From NCBI RefSeq assembly GCF_949987515.2, contig NW_027192651.1, forward strand, positions 310,001 through 374,000: 64,000 nucleotides of DNA. Direction: 5' to 3'. The position numbers and the translations under genes were made by a program. This DNA comes from Delphinus delphis. Taxonomy: Eukaryota; Chordata; Mammalia; Artiodactyla; Delphinidae. Positions 36,597 through 49,360 of this stretch are shown here, one piece after another. How positions within the stretch are numbered: the first letter of the stretch is position 1; the number at the start of each line of letters is the position of its first letter. The notes below the pieces were generated by a model. It had not been told where the DNA came from and searched no databases. It worked only from the letters and a program-made list of their open reading frames with translations.

Positions 36597-38175
36597 TTGG
36601 CCAAAAAGGGCGTATGCGTTTTTTCCTGAATATATTCAGGAAAAAACGCATACGCCCTTTTTGGCCAACCAAGCAAGCTTGCAAAGGAAATCTGCACTAC
36701 AATGAAGTCTCACTTCCCCCCGGTCAAAAGGGCCATCTGAAAAAAGTGTAAAATCCAGAAAGGCAGGACAGGCCATGGAGAACTGGGAGCCTTCTTATGC
36801 TGATGGGCGGGATGTAAATTGCCAACAACCACTCGGGAGAAGTGTATGGTGTTTCCTGAAACATCTAATAAACAAAGCAACAGAACCTAGGGCACTTCCA
36901 CTTATGGTCCTATAGCTTAGGGAAATTAAAATCAAAAAGACACAGCCACCCCAAAGTTTGGAACGGCTCTGTTTACAAGAACCTCGTTTACAGTACAAGT
37001 TCAACATCGCAGAAAGTGAAAAATGGATAAAGAAGTTGTGGTATTTACTTACAAAGCAATATCACTCAGCAATGAAATCTGTGTCATCAGGCCCTTAGCA
37101 GCACAATGAGTGGATTCAGGTATGATGATTGTAACTGAAGTAAGTCACACAGAAAAAGAAACATCATAAGATATCAGTAATACACGGAATGTAAACTTGG
37201 CTACACAGGAACTGAATTACAGAACAGAACAGGGTCTCAAATTTAGAAAACCAACTTATGCTTCCCTAAGGGGAAAGGTGAGTTGGGGTGCTGCATAAAA
37301 CCAGAGATTGAAATGAGCACAGATAAAGTTCCTTAAGTCAAATATGGAATAGACAAGAGCTACTCCTTGCTCAACGAAATGGACCCAACACCGCATATTA
37401 AATGCCTAAGAATGTACCTGACTAGTAAGTATCTTAAAACCTATGGATTGCTATGTCTCCGAAAGAGAATCAAGCATGTGTACAGGGGCATAAACGCAGC
37501 AGTGATAGGATTGGAGAGGTTCGGTGAGCAAATGAAGACCCTTTGAAGTCATATTGCATGGTACCCATTACACGGGTCTTAACTCTCCAGGTTTAAGGTA
37601 TTCTTCCTTCAGCTAAAACATGCATGTGGAACCCAAGTATGATCAACCATGTAAACGGGAGACGTGTTCAAATATGTCTCAGTTTTCCTCCCCTGGTACT
37701 CGGGTGCAACATTCCAGACGCTTTACTAACACTCTCCCCACTTGGAGAGTCAGCGCCTTTAACCTCCTGTTTGGCCCAGTTTGCAATTTCTGCGGAAGAT
37801 GAACAGGAATAGCGAGAACCAATGAGAGGCTAGCTGGAGGTGTCTGGACGGGCAAATTTAACTCTCATTTCCCACCAGGAAGAGGAAATAACCAAAGGCT
37901 CATCATGCCGTGCCAGAACCAGATTAGGGCCTGAAGGCATCCTGCGGTGTTGCGGCCAGGTCACAAGAAAGCGAGTTGAAGAAAGGAGCTCAGGGACACT
38001 GTAATTCACAAACCTGCAGAGTTATAAATGACAGCTATCGTCCAAAAATAGACTGAAGTAAGGCTGCCAAGAGGACTTGAAAGCGGGGCAGAATTGCAGG
38101 AAACCGATTTCAGGAGGTAGACTGGAATTGCATTGAAAGCATAGGAAAAGAGGCAGAACGTCCACAATGATGCAC
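36597..38175 (+). repeat. Satellite monomer 24 (1,579 bp, lineage a)
   Basis: The inverted repeat at 36597-36668 is perfect. It repeats monomer 22 at a distance of 3,159 bp with all of its linked variants. Confidence 0.92.
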
Positions 38176-39752
38176 TTGGCCAAAAAGTGCGTATGCATTT
38201 TTTCCTGAATATATTCAGGAAAAAACGCATACGCCCTTTTTGGCCAACCAAGCAAGCTTGCAAAGGAAATCTGCACTACAATGAAGTCTCACTTCCCCCC
38301 GGTCAAAAGGGCCATCTGAAAAAAGTGTAAAATCCAGAAAGGCAGGACAGGCCATGGAGAACTGGGAGCCTTGTTATGCTGATGGGCGGGATGTAAATTG
38401 CCAACAACCACTTGGGAGAAGTGTATGGTGTTTCCTGAAACATCTAAAAACAAAGCAACAGAGCCTAGGGCACTCCGCTTATGGTCCTATAGCTTAGGGA
38501 AATTAAAATCAAAAAGACACAGCCACCCCAAAGTTTGGGACGCCTCCGTTTACAAGAACCTCGTTTACCGTACAAGTTCAATATCACAGAAAGTGAAAAA
38601 TGGATAAAGAACTTGTGGTACTTACGTACAATGCAGTATCACTCAGCAATGAAATCTATGTCATCAGGCCCGTAGCAGCATAATGAGTGGATTCAGGTAC
38701 GATGATTCTAACTGAAATAAGTCACACAGAAAAAGAAACATCATAAGATATCACTAATACACGGAATGTAAACTTGGCTACACAGGAACTGCATTCCAAA
38801 ACAGAACAGGGTCTCAAATTTAGAAAACCAACTTATGCTTGCTTAAGGGGAAAGGTGAGTTGGGGTGCTGCATAAAACCAGAGATTGAAATGAGCACAGA
38901 TAAAGTTCCTTAAGCCAAATATGGAATAGACGAGAGCTACTCCTTGGTCAACGAAATGGACACAAAACCCCATATTAAACGCCTAAGAATGCACCTGACT
39001 AGTAAGTATCTTAAAACCTATGGATTGTGATGTCTCCGAAAGAGAATCAAGCATGTGTACAGGGGCATAAACGCAGCAGTGATAGGATTGGAGAGGTTCG
39101 TGAGCAAATGAAGACCCTTTGAAGTCATACTGCATGGTACCCATTCCACGGGTTTCAACTACCCAGGTTTAAGGTATTCTTCCTTCAGCTAAAACATGCA
39201 TGTGGAACCTAGAGTATGATCAACCATGTGATCAGGAGACGTGTTCAAATATGTCTCAGTTTTCGTACCCTGGTACTCGGGTGCAACATTTCAGACGCTT
39301 TACTAACACTCTCCCCACTTGGAGAGTCAGCGCCTTTAACCTCCTGTTTGGCCCAGTTTGCAATTTCTGCGGAAGATGAACAGGAATAGCGAGAACCAAT
39401 GAGAGGCTAGCTGGAGGTGTCTGGACGGGCAAATTTAACTCTCATTTCCCACCAGGAAGAGGAAATAACCAAAGGCTCAGCGTGCCATACCGGAACCAGA
39501 TTGGGGCCTGAAGCCATCCTGCGGTGTTGCGGCCAGCTCACAAGAAAGCGAGTTGAAGAAAGGAGCTAAGGGGCACTGTAATTCACAAACCTGCAGAGTT
39601 ATAAATGACAGCTATCGTCCAAAAATAGACTGAAGTAAGGCTGCCAAGAGGACTTGAAAGTGGGGCAGAATTGCAGGAAACCGATTTCAGGAGGTAGACT
39701 GGAATTGCATTGAAAGCATAGGAAAAGAGGCAGAACGTCCACAATGATGCAC
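38176..39752 (+). repeat. Satellite monomer 25 (1,577 bp, lineage b with a-like end)
   Basis: The inverted repeat at 38176-38247 has two left-arm mismatches (aagtgcg and gcattttt). One base is missing at gcactccgc near 38472. The L1-like part is b, but by about 39160 the sequence is a-like (tcaactacccagg). Confidence 0.91.
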
Positions 39753-41331
39753 TTGGCCAAAAAGGGCGTATGCGTTTTTTCCTGAATATATTCAGGAAAA
39801 AACGCATACGCCCTTTTTGGCCAACCAAGCAAGCTTGCAAAGGAAATCTGCACTACAATGAAGTCTCACTTCCCCCCGGTCAAAAGGGCCATCTGAAAAA
39901 AGTGTAAAATCCAGAAAGGCAGGACAGGCCATGGAGAACTGGGAGCCTTGTTATGCTGATGGGCGGGATGTAAATTGCCAACAACCACTCGGGAGAAGTG
40001 TATGGTGTTTCCTGAAACATCTAATAAACAAAGCAACAGAACCTAGGGCACTTCCACTTATGGTCCTATAGCTTAGGGAAATTAAAATCAAAAAGACACA
40101 GCCACCCCAAAGTTTGGAACGGCTCTGTTTACAAGAACCTCGTTTACAGTACAAGTTCAACATCGCAGAAAGTGAAAAATGGATAAAGAAGTTGTGGTAT
40201 TTACTTACAAAGCAATATCACTCAGCAATGAAATCTGTGTCATCAGGCCCTTAGCAGCACAATGAGTGGATTCAGGTATGATGATTGTAACTGAAGTAAG
40301 TCACACAGAAAAAGAAACATCATAAGATATCAGTAATACACGGAATGTAAACTTGGCTACACAGGAACTGAATTACAGAACAGAACAGGGTCTCAAATTT
40401 AGAAAACCAACTTATGCTTCCCTAAGGGGAAAGGTGAGTTGGGGTGCTGCATAAAACCAGAGATTGAAATGAGCACAGATAAAGTTCCTTAAGTCAAATA
40501 TGGAATAGACAAGAGCTACTCCTTGCTCAACGAAATGGACCCAACACCGCATATTAAATGCCTAAGAATGTACCTGACTAGTAAGTATCTTAAAACCTAT
40601 GGATTGCTATGTCTCCGAAAGAGAATCAAGCATGTGTACAGGGGCATAAACGCAGCAGTGATAGGATTGGAGAGGTTCGGTGAGCAAATGAAGACCCTTT
40701 GAAGTCATATTGCATGGTACCCATTACACGGGTCTTAACTCTCCAGGTTTAAGGTATTCTTCCTTCAGCTAAAACATGCATGTGGAACCCAAGTATGATC
40801 AACCATGTAAACGGGAGACGTGTTCAAATATGTCTCAGTTTTCCTCCCCTGGTACTCGGGTGCAACATTCCAGACGCTTTACTAACACTCTCCCCACTTG
40901 GAGAGTCAGCGCCTTTAACCTCCTGTTTGGCCCAGTTTGCAATTTCTGCGGAAGATGAACAGGAATAGCGAGAACCAATGAGAGGCTAGCTGGAGGTGTC
41001 TGGACGGGCAAATTTAACTCTCATTTCCCAACAGGAAGAGGAAATAACCAAAGGCTCAGCGTGCCGTACCGGAACCAGATTAGGGCCTGAAGCCTTCCTG
41101 CGGTGTTGCGGCCAGGTCACAAGAAAGCGAGTTGAAGAAAGGAGCTCAGGGGCACTGTAATTCACAAACCTGCAGAGTTATAAATGACAGCTATTGTCCA
41201 AAAATATACTGAAGTAAGGCTGCCAAGAGGACTTGAAAGCGGGGCAGAATTGCAGGAAACCGATTTCAGGAGGTAGACTGGAATTGCATTGAAAGCATAG
41301 GAAAAGAGGCAGAACGTCCACAATGATGCAC
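39753..41331 (+). repeat. Satellite monomer 26 (1,579 bp, lineage a)
   Basis: The inverted repeat at 39753-39824 is perfect. It carries the gattgtaactgaag and gcttccctaagg variants of monomers 22 and 24. Its 3' end changes to another type, with ctattgtccaaaa near 41192. Confidence 0.92.
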
Positions 41332-42910
41332 TTGGCCAAAAAGGGCGTATGCGTTTTTTCCTGAATATATTCAGGAAAAAACGCATACGCCCTTTTTGGC
41401 CAACCAAGCAAGCTTGCAAAGGAAATCTGCACTACAATGAAGTCTCACTTCCCCCCGGTCAAAAGGGCCATCTGAAAAAAGTGTAAAATCCAGAAAGGCA
41501 GGACAGGCCATGGAGAACTGGGAGCCTTGTTATGCTGATGGGCGGGATGTAAATTGCCAACAACCACTCGGGAGAAGTGTATGGTGTTTCCTGAAACATC
41601 TAATAAACAAAGCAACAGAACCTAGGGCACTTCCACTTATGGTCCTATAGCTTAGGGAAATTAAAATCAAAAAGACACAGCCACCCCAAAGTTTGGAACA
41701 GCTCTGTTTACAAGAACCTCGTTTACAGTACAAGTTCAACATCGCAGAAAGTGAAAAATGGATAAAGAAGTTGTGGTATTTACTTACAAAGCAATATCAC
41801 TCAGCAATGAAATCTGTGTCATCAGACCCTTAGCAGCACAATGAGTGGATTCAGGTATGATGATTCTAACTGAAATAAGTCACACAGAAAAAGAAACATC
41901 ATAAGATATCAGTAATACACGGAATGTAAACTTGGCTACACAGGAACTGAATTACAGAACAGAACAGGGTCTCAAATTTAGAAAACCAACTTATGTTTGC
42001 TTAAGGGGAAAGGTGAGTTGGGGTGCTGCATAAAACCAGAGATTGAAATGAGCACAGATAAAGTTCCTTAAGTCAAATATGGAATAGACAAGAGCTACTC
42101 CTTGCTCAACGAAATGGACCCAACACCGCATATTAAATGCCTAAGAATGTACCTGACTAGTAAGTATCTTAAAACCTATGGATTGTGATGTCTCCGAAAG
42201 AGAATCAAGCATGTGTACAGGGGCATAAACGCAGCAGTGATAGGATTGGAGAGGTTCGGTGAGCAAATGAAGACCCTTTGAAGTCATATTGCATGGTACC
42301 CATTACACGGGTCTTAACTCTCCAGGTTTAAGGTATTCTTCCTTCAGCTAAAACATGCATGTGGAACCCAAGTATGATCAACCATGTAAACGGGAGACGT
42401 GTTCAAATATGTCTCAGTTTTCCTCCCCTGGTACTCGGGTGCAACATTCCAGACGCTTTACTAACACTCTCCCCACTTGGAGAGTCAGTCCCTTTAACCT
42501 CCTGTTTGGCCCAGTTTGCAATTTCTGTGGAAGATGAACAGGAATAGCGAGAACCAATGAGAGGCTAGCTGGAGGTGTCTGGACGGGCAAATTTAACTCT
42601 CATTTCCCACCAGGAAGAGGAATTAACCAAAGGCTCAGCATGCCGGGCCGGAACCAGATTAGGGCCTGAAGCCATCCTGCGGTGTTGCCGCCAGGTCACA
42701 AGAAAGCGAGTTGAAGACAGGAGCTCAGGGGCACTGTAATTCACAAACCTGCAGAGTTATAAATGACAGCTATCGTCCAAAAATAGACTGAAGTAAGGCT
42801 GCCAAGAGGACTTGAAAGCGGGGCAGAATTGCAGGAAACCGATTTCAGGAGGTAGACTGGAATTGCATTGAAAGCATAGGAAAAGAGGCAGAACGTCCAC
42901 AATGATGCAC
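41332..42910 (+). repeat. Satellite monomer 27 (1,579 bp, lineage a)
   Basis: The inverted repeat at 41332-41403 is perfect. The sequence around its upstream flank matches that of monomer 33, 9,537 bp away. Confidence 0.92.
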
Positions 42911-44485
42911 TTGGCCAAAAAGGGCGTATGCGTTTTTTCCTGAATATATTCAGGAAAAAACGCATACGCCCTTTTTGGCCAACCAAGCAAGCTTGCAAAG
43001 GAAATCTGCACTACAATGAAGTCTCACTTCCCCCCGGTCAAAAGGGCCATCTGAAAAAAGTGTAAAATCCAGAAAGACAGGACAGGCCATGGAGAACTGG
43101 GAGCCTTGTTATGCTGATGGGCGGGATGTAAATTGCCAACAACCACTCGGGAGAAGTGTATGGTGTTTCCTGAAACATCTAAAAAACAAAGCAACAGAAC
43201 CTAGGGCACTTCCACTTATGGTCCTATAGCTTAGGGAAATTAAAATCAAAAAGACACAGCCACCCCAAAGTTTGGAACGGCTCTGTTTACAAGAACCTCG
43301 TTTACAGTACAAGTTCAACATCGCAGAAAGTGAAAAATGGATAAAGAAGTTGTGGTATTTACTTACAAAGCAACATCACTCAGCAATGAAATCTGTGTCA
43401 TCAGGCCCTTAGCAGCACAATGAGTGGATTCAGGTATGATGATTCTAACTGAAGTAAGTCACACAGAAAAAGAAATATCATAAGATATCAGTAATACACG
43501 GAATGTAAACTTGGCTACACAGGAACTGAATTACAGAACAGAACAGGGTCTCAAATTTAGAAAACCAACTTATGCTTGCTTAAGGGTAAAGGTGAGTTGG
43601 GGTGCTGCATAAAACCAGAGATTGAAATGAGCACAAAGTTCCTTAAGTCAAATATGGAATAGACAAGAGCTACTCCTTGCTCAACGAAATGGACTCAACA
43701 CCACATATTAAACGCCTAAGAATGTACCTGACTAGTAAGTATCTTAAAACCTATGGATTGCTATGTCTCCGAAAGAGAATCAAGCATGTGTACAGGGGCA
43801 TAAACGCAGCAGTGATAGGATTGGAGAGGTTCGGTGAGCAAATGAAGACCCTTTGAAGTCATATTGCATGGTACCCATTACACGGGTCTTAACTCTCCAG
43901 GTTTAAGGTATTCTTCCTTCAGCTAAAACATGCATGTGGAACCCAAGTATGATCAACCATTTGAACGGGAGACCTGTTCAAATATATCTCAGTTTTCCTC
44001 CCCTGGTACTCGGGTGCAACATTCCAGACGCTTTACTAACACTCTCCCCACTTGGAGAGTCAGCGCCTTTAACCTCCTGTTTGGCCCAGTTTGCAATTTC
44101 TGCGGAAGATGAACAGGAATAGCGAGAACCAATGAGAGGCTAGCTGGAGGTGTCTGGACGGGCAAATTTAACTCTCATTTCCCACCAGGAAGAGGAAATA
44201 ACCAAAGGCTCAGCGTGCCGTGCCGGAACCAGATTAGGGCCTGAAGCCATCCTGCGGTGTTGCGGCCAGGTCACAAGAAAGCGAGTTGAAGAAAGGAGCT
44301 CAGGGGCACTGTAATTCACAAACCTGCAGAGTTATAAATGACAGCTATCGTCCAAAAATAGACTGAAGTAAGGCTGCCAAGAGGACTTGAAAGCGGGGCA
44401 GAATTGCAGGAAACCGATTTCAGGAGGTAGACTGGAATTGCATTGAAAGCATAGGAAAAGAGGCAGAACGTCCACAATGATGCAC
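42911..44485 (+). repeat. Satellite monomer 28 (1,575 bp, lineage a)
   Basis: The inverted repeat at 42911-42982 is perfect. This is the shortest monomer because four bases (gata) are missing at gcacaaagttcc near 43635. Confidence 0.92.
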
Positions 44486-44590
44486 TTGGCCAAAAAGGGC
44501 GTATGCGTTTTTTCCTGAATATAATATATATATTCCTGAATATATTCCTGAATATATTCAGGAAAAAACGCATACGCACTTTTTGGCCAA
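44486..44590. repeat. Expanded palindrome, 33-bp insertion at the tip (monomer 29)
   Basis: Extra sequence at 44522-44554 consists of atatata-rich sequence and two added copies of ttcctgaatata, a motif that lies at the junction of the arms. The outer arms stay pairable except for one mismatch. Confidence 0.95.
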
Positions 44591-46098
44591 CCAAGCAAGC
44601 TTGCAAAGGAAATCTGCACTACAATGAAGTCTCACTTCCCCCCGGTCAAAAGGGCCATCTGAAAAAAGTGTAAAATCCAGAAAGGCAGGACAGGCCATGG
44701 AGAACTGGGAGCCTTGTGATGCTGATGGGCGGGATGTAAATTGCCAACAGACACTAAGGAGAAGTGTATGGTGTTTCCTGAAACATCTAAAAAACAAAGC
44801 AACAGAGCCTAGGGCACTGCCACTTATGGTCCTATAGCTTAGGGAAATTAAAATCAAAAAGACACAGCCACCCCAAAGTTTGGGACGCCTCTGTTTACAA
44901 GAACCTCGTTTACAGTACAAGTTCAACATCGCAGAAAGTGAAAAATGGATAAAGAAGTTGTGGTACTTACGTACAATGCAGTATCACTCAGCAATGAAAT
45001 CTATGTCATCAGGCCCGTAGCAGCACAATGAGTGGATTCAGGTACGATGATTCTAACTGAAATAAGTCACACAGAAAAAGAAACATCATAAGATATCACT
45101 AATACACGGAATGTAAACTTGGCTACACAGGAACTGCATTCCAAAACAGAACAGGGTCTCAAATTTAGAAAACCAACTTATGCTTGCTTAAGGGGAAAGG
45201 TGAGTTGGGGTGCTGCATAAAACCAGAGATTGAAATGAGCACAGATAAAGTTCCTTAAGCCAAATATGGAATAGACAAGAGCTACTCCTTGCTCAACGAA
45301 ATGGACTCAAAACCCCATATTAAACCAATAAGAATGTACCTGACTAGTAAGTATCTTAAAACCTATGGATTGCTATGTCTCCAAAAGAGAATCAAGCGTG
45401 TGTACAGGGGAATAAACGCAGCAGTGATAGGATTGGAGAGGTTCGGTGAGCAAATGAAGACCCTTTGAAGTCATATTGCATGGTACCCATTACACGGGTC
45501 TTAACTCTCCAGGTTTAAGGTATTCTTCCTTCAGCTAAAACATGCATGTGGAACCCAGAGTATGATCAACCATGTGAACGGGAGACGTGTTCAAATATGT
45601 CTCAGTTTTCCTCCCCTGGTACTCGGGTGCAACATTCCAGACGCTTTACTAACACTCTCCCGACTTGGAGAGTCAGTCCCTTTAACCTCCTGTTTGGCCC
45701 AGTTTGCAATTTCTGCGGAAGATGAACAGGAATAGCGAGAACCAATGAGAGGCTAGCTGGAGGTGTCTGGACGGGCAAATTTAACTCTCATTTCCCACCA
45801 GGAAGAGGAATTAACCAAAGGCTCAGCATGCCGGGCCGGAACCAGATTAGGGCCTGAAGCCATCCTGCGGTGTTGCGGCCAGGTCACAAGAAAGCGAGTT
45901 GAAGAAAGGAGCTCAGGGGCACTGTAATTCACAAACCTGCAGAGTTATAAATGACAGCTATCGTCCAAAAATAGACTGAAGTAAGGCTGCCAAGAGGACT
46001 TGAAAGCAGGGCAGAATTGCAGGAAACCGATTTCAGGAGGTAGACTGGAATTGCATTGAAAGCATAGGAAAAGAGGCAGAACGTCCACAATGATGCAC
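44486..46098 (+). repeat. Satellite monomer 29 (1,613 bp, expanded palindrome, a/b mosaic)
   Basis: The inverted-repeat region at 44486-44590 is 105 bp because 33 bp are inserted at the centre (44522-44554). The right arm has the tacgcacttttt mismatch. After an a-like aacatcgcag (near 44925) the sequence is b-like from gtacttacgtac (near 44963). The same switch is seen in monomer 32. Confidence 0.92.
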
Positions 46099-47676
46099 TT
46101 GGCCAAAAAGGGCGTATGCGTTTTTTCCTGAATATATTCAGGAAAAAACGCATACGCCCTTTTTGGCCAACCAAGCAAGCTTGCAAAGGAAATCTGCACT
46201 ACAATGAAGTCTCACTTCCCCCCGGTCAAAAGGGCCATCTGAAAAAAGTGTAAAATCCAGAAAGGCAACAGGCCATTGAGAACTGGGAGCCTTGTTATGC
46301 TGATGGGCGGGATGTAAATTGCCAACAGACACTAAGGAGAAGTGTATGGTGTTTCCTGAAACATCTAAAAAACAAAGCAACAGAGCCTAGGGCACTTCCA
46401 CTTATGGTCCTATAGCTTAGGGAAATTAAAATCAAAAAGACACAGCCACCCCAAAGTTTGGGACGCCTCCGTTTACAAGAACCTCGTTTACCGTACAAGT
46501 TCAATATCACAGAAAGTGAAAAATGGATAAAGAACTTGTGGTACTTACGTACAATGCAGTATCACTCAGCAATGAAATCTATGTCATCAGGCCCGTAGCA
46601 GCATAATGAGTAGATTCAGGTACGATGATTCTAACTGAAATAAGTCACACAGAAAAAGAAACATCATAAGATATCACTAATACACGGAATGTAAACTTGG
46701 CTACACAGGAACTGCATTCCAAAACAGAACAGGGTCTCAAATTTAGAAAACCAACTTATGCTTGCTTAAGGGTAAAGGTGAGTTGGGGTGCTGCATAAAA
46801 CCAGAGATTGAAATGAGCACAGATAAAGTTCCTTAAGCCAAATATGGAATAGACAAGAGCTACTCCTTGCTCAACGAAATGGACTCAAAACCCCATATTA
46901 AACCAATAAGAATGTACCTGACTAGTAAGTATCTTAAAACCTATGGATTGCTATGTCTCCAAAAGAGAATCAAGCGTGTGTACAGGGGAATAAACGCAGC
47001 AGTGATAGGATTGGAGAGGTTCGGTGAGCAAATGAAGACCCTTTGAAGTCATATTGCATGGTACCCATTACACGGGTCTCAACTCTCCAGGTTTAAGGTA
47101 TTCTTCCTTCAGCTAAAACATGCATGTGGAACCCAGAGTATGATCAACCATGTGAACGGGAGACGTGTTCAAATATGTCTCAGTTTTCCTCCCCTGGTAC
47201 TCGGGTGCAACATTCCAGACGCTTTACTAACACTCTCCCGACTTGGAGAGTCAGTCCCTTTAACCTCCTGTTTGGCCCAGTTTGCAATTTCTGCGGAAGA
47301 TGAACAGGAATAGCGAGAACCAATGAGAGGCTAGCTGGAGGTGTCTGGACGGGCAAATTTAACTCTCATTTCCCACCAGGAAGAGGAATTAACCAAAGGC
47401 TCAGCATGCCGGGCCGGAACCAGATTAGGGCCTGAAGCCATCCTGCGGTGTTGCGGCCAGCTCAAAAGAAAGCGAGTTGAAGAAAGGAGCTCAGGGGCAC
47501 TGTAATTCACAAACCTGCAGAGTTATAAATGACAGCTATCGTCCAAAAATAGACTGAAGTAAGGCTGCCAAGAGGACTTGAAAGCGGGGCAGAATTGCAG
47601 GAAACCGATTTCAGGAGGTAGACTGGAATTGCATTGAAAGCATAGGAAAAGAGGCAGAACGTCCACAATGATGCAC
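46099..47676 (+). repeat. Satellite monomer 30 (1,578 bp, lineage b)
   Basis: The inverted repeat at 46099-46170 is perfect. A small deletion turns the usual flank into aaaggcaacaggccattgag (46261-46280). The same change occurs in monomer 36, six monomers on. Confidence 0.92.
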
Positions 47677-49255
47677 TTGGCCAAAAAGGGCGTATGCGTT
47701 TTTTCCTGAATATATTCAGGAAAAAACGCATACGCCCTTTTTGGCCAACCAAGCAAGCTTGCAAAGGAAATCTGCACTACAATGAAGTCTCACTTCCCCC
47801 CGGTCAAAAGGGCCATCTGAATAAAGTGTAAAATCCAGAAAGGCAGGACAGGCCATGGAGAACTGGGAGCCTTGTGATGCTGATGGGCGGGATGTAAATT
47901 GCCAACAGACACTAAGGAGAAGTGTATGGTGTTTCCTGAAACATCTAAAAAACAAAGCAACAGAGCCTAGGGCACTTCCACTTATGGTCCTATAGCTTAG
48001 GGAAATTAAAATCAAAAAGACACAGCCACCCCAAAGTTTGGGACGCCTCCGTTTACAAGAACCTCGTTTACCGTACAAGTTCAATATCACAGAAAGTGAA
48101 AAATGGATAAAGAACTTGTGGTACTTACGTACAATGCAGTATCACTCAGCAATGAAATCTATGTCATCAGGCCCGTAGCAGCATAATGAGTGGATTCAGG
48201 TACGATGATTCTAACTGAAATAAGTCACACAGAAAAGAAACATCATAAGATATCAGTAATACACGGAATGTAAACTTGGCTACACAGGAACTGCATTCCA
48301 AAACAGAACAGGGTCTCAAATTTAGAAAACCAACTTATGCTTGCTTAAGGGGAAAGGTGAGTTGGGGTGCTGCATAAAACCAGAGATTGAAATGAGCACA
48401 GATAAAGTTCCTTAAGCCAAATATGGAATAGACAAGAGCTACTCCTTGCTCAACGAAATGGACTCAAAACCCCATATTAAACGCCTAAGAATGTACATGA
48501 CTAGTAAGTATCTTAAAACCTATGGATTGCTATGTCTCCAAAAGAGAATCAAGCGTGTGTACAGGGGCATAAACGCAGCAGTGATAGGATTGGAGAGGTT
48601 CGGTGAGCAAATGAAGACCCTTTGAAGTCATATTGCATGGTACCCATTACACGGTTCTCAACTCTCCAGGTTTAAGGTATTCTTCCTTCAGCTAAAACAT
48701 GCATGTGGAACCCAGAGTATGATCAACCATGTGAACGGGAGACGTGTTCAAATATGTCTCAGTTTTCCTCCCCTGGTACTCGGGTGCAACATTCCAGACG
48801 CTTTACTAACACTCTGCCGACTTGGAGAGTCAGTCCCTTTAACCTCCTGTTTGGCCCAGTTTGCAATTTCTGCGGAAGATGAACAGGAATAGCGAGAACC
48901 AATGAGAGGCTAGCTGGAGGTGTCTGGACGGGCAAATTTAACTCTCATTTCCCACCAGGAAGAGGAATGAACCAAAGGCTCAGCATGCCGGGCCGGAACC
49001 AGATTAGGGCCTGAAGCCATCCTGCGGTGTTGCGGCCAGGTCACAAGAAAGCGAGTTGAAGAAAGGAGCTCAGGGACACTGTAATTCACAAACCTGCAGA
49101 GTTATAAAAGAGAGCTATCGTCCAAAAATAGACGGAAGTAAGGCTGCCAAGAGGACTTGAAAGCGGGGCAGAATTGCAGGAAACCGATTTCAGGAGGTAG
49201 ACTGGAATTGCATTGAAAGCATAGGAAAAGAGGCAGAACGTCCACAATGATGCAC
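47677..49255 (+). repeat. Satellite monomer 31 (1,579 bp, lineage b)
   Basis: The inverted repeat at 47677-47748 is perfect. Variants gacactaaggag and cttgtgatgctg are shared with monomer 29. One A is missing in cagaaaagaaac near 48232. Confidence 0.92.
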
Positions 49256-49360
49256 TTGGCCAAAAAGGGCGTATGCGTTTTTTCCTGAATATAATATATA
49301 TATTCCTGAATATATTCCTGAATATATTCAGGAAAAAACGCATACGCACTTTTTGGCCAA
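49256..49360. repeat. Expanded palindrome, 33-bp insertion at the tip (monomer 32)
   Basis: The insertion at 49292-49324 is the same as in monomer 29, in an otherwise partly different sequence context. The two must share an origin through duplication or conversion. Confidence 0.95.

Larger units (their letters stand above)
32719..38400 (+). repeat. Tandem duplication with about 3,159-bp period
   Basis: The tgtctctgaaag variant of monomers 21 and 23, the full variant set of monomers 22 and 24, and the gcattttt palindrome arm of monomers 23 and 25 all recur at this distance. Monomer 26 continues the pattern partially. The outer limits are approximate. Confidence 0.6.
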
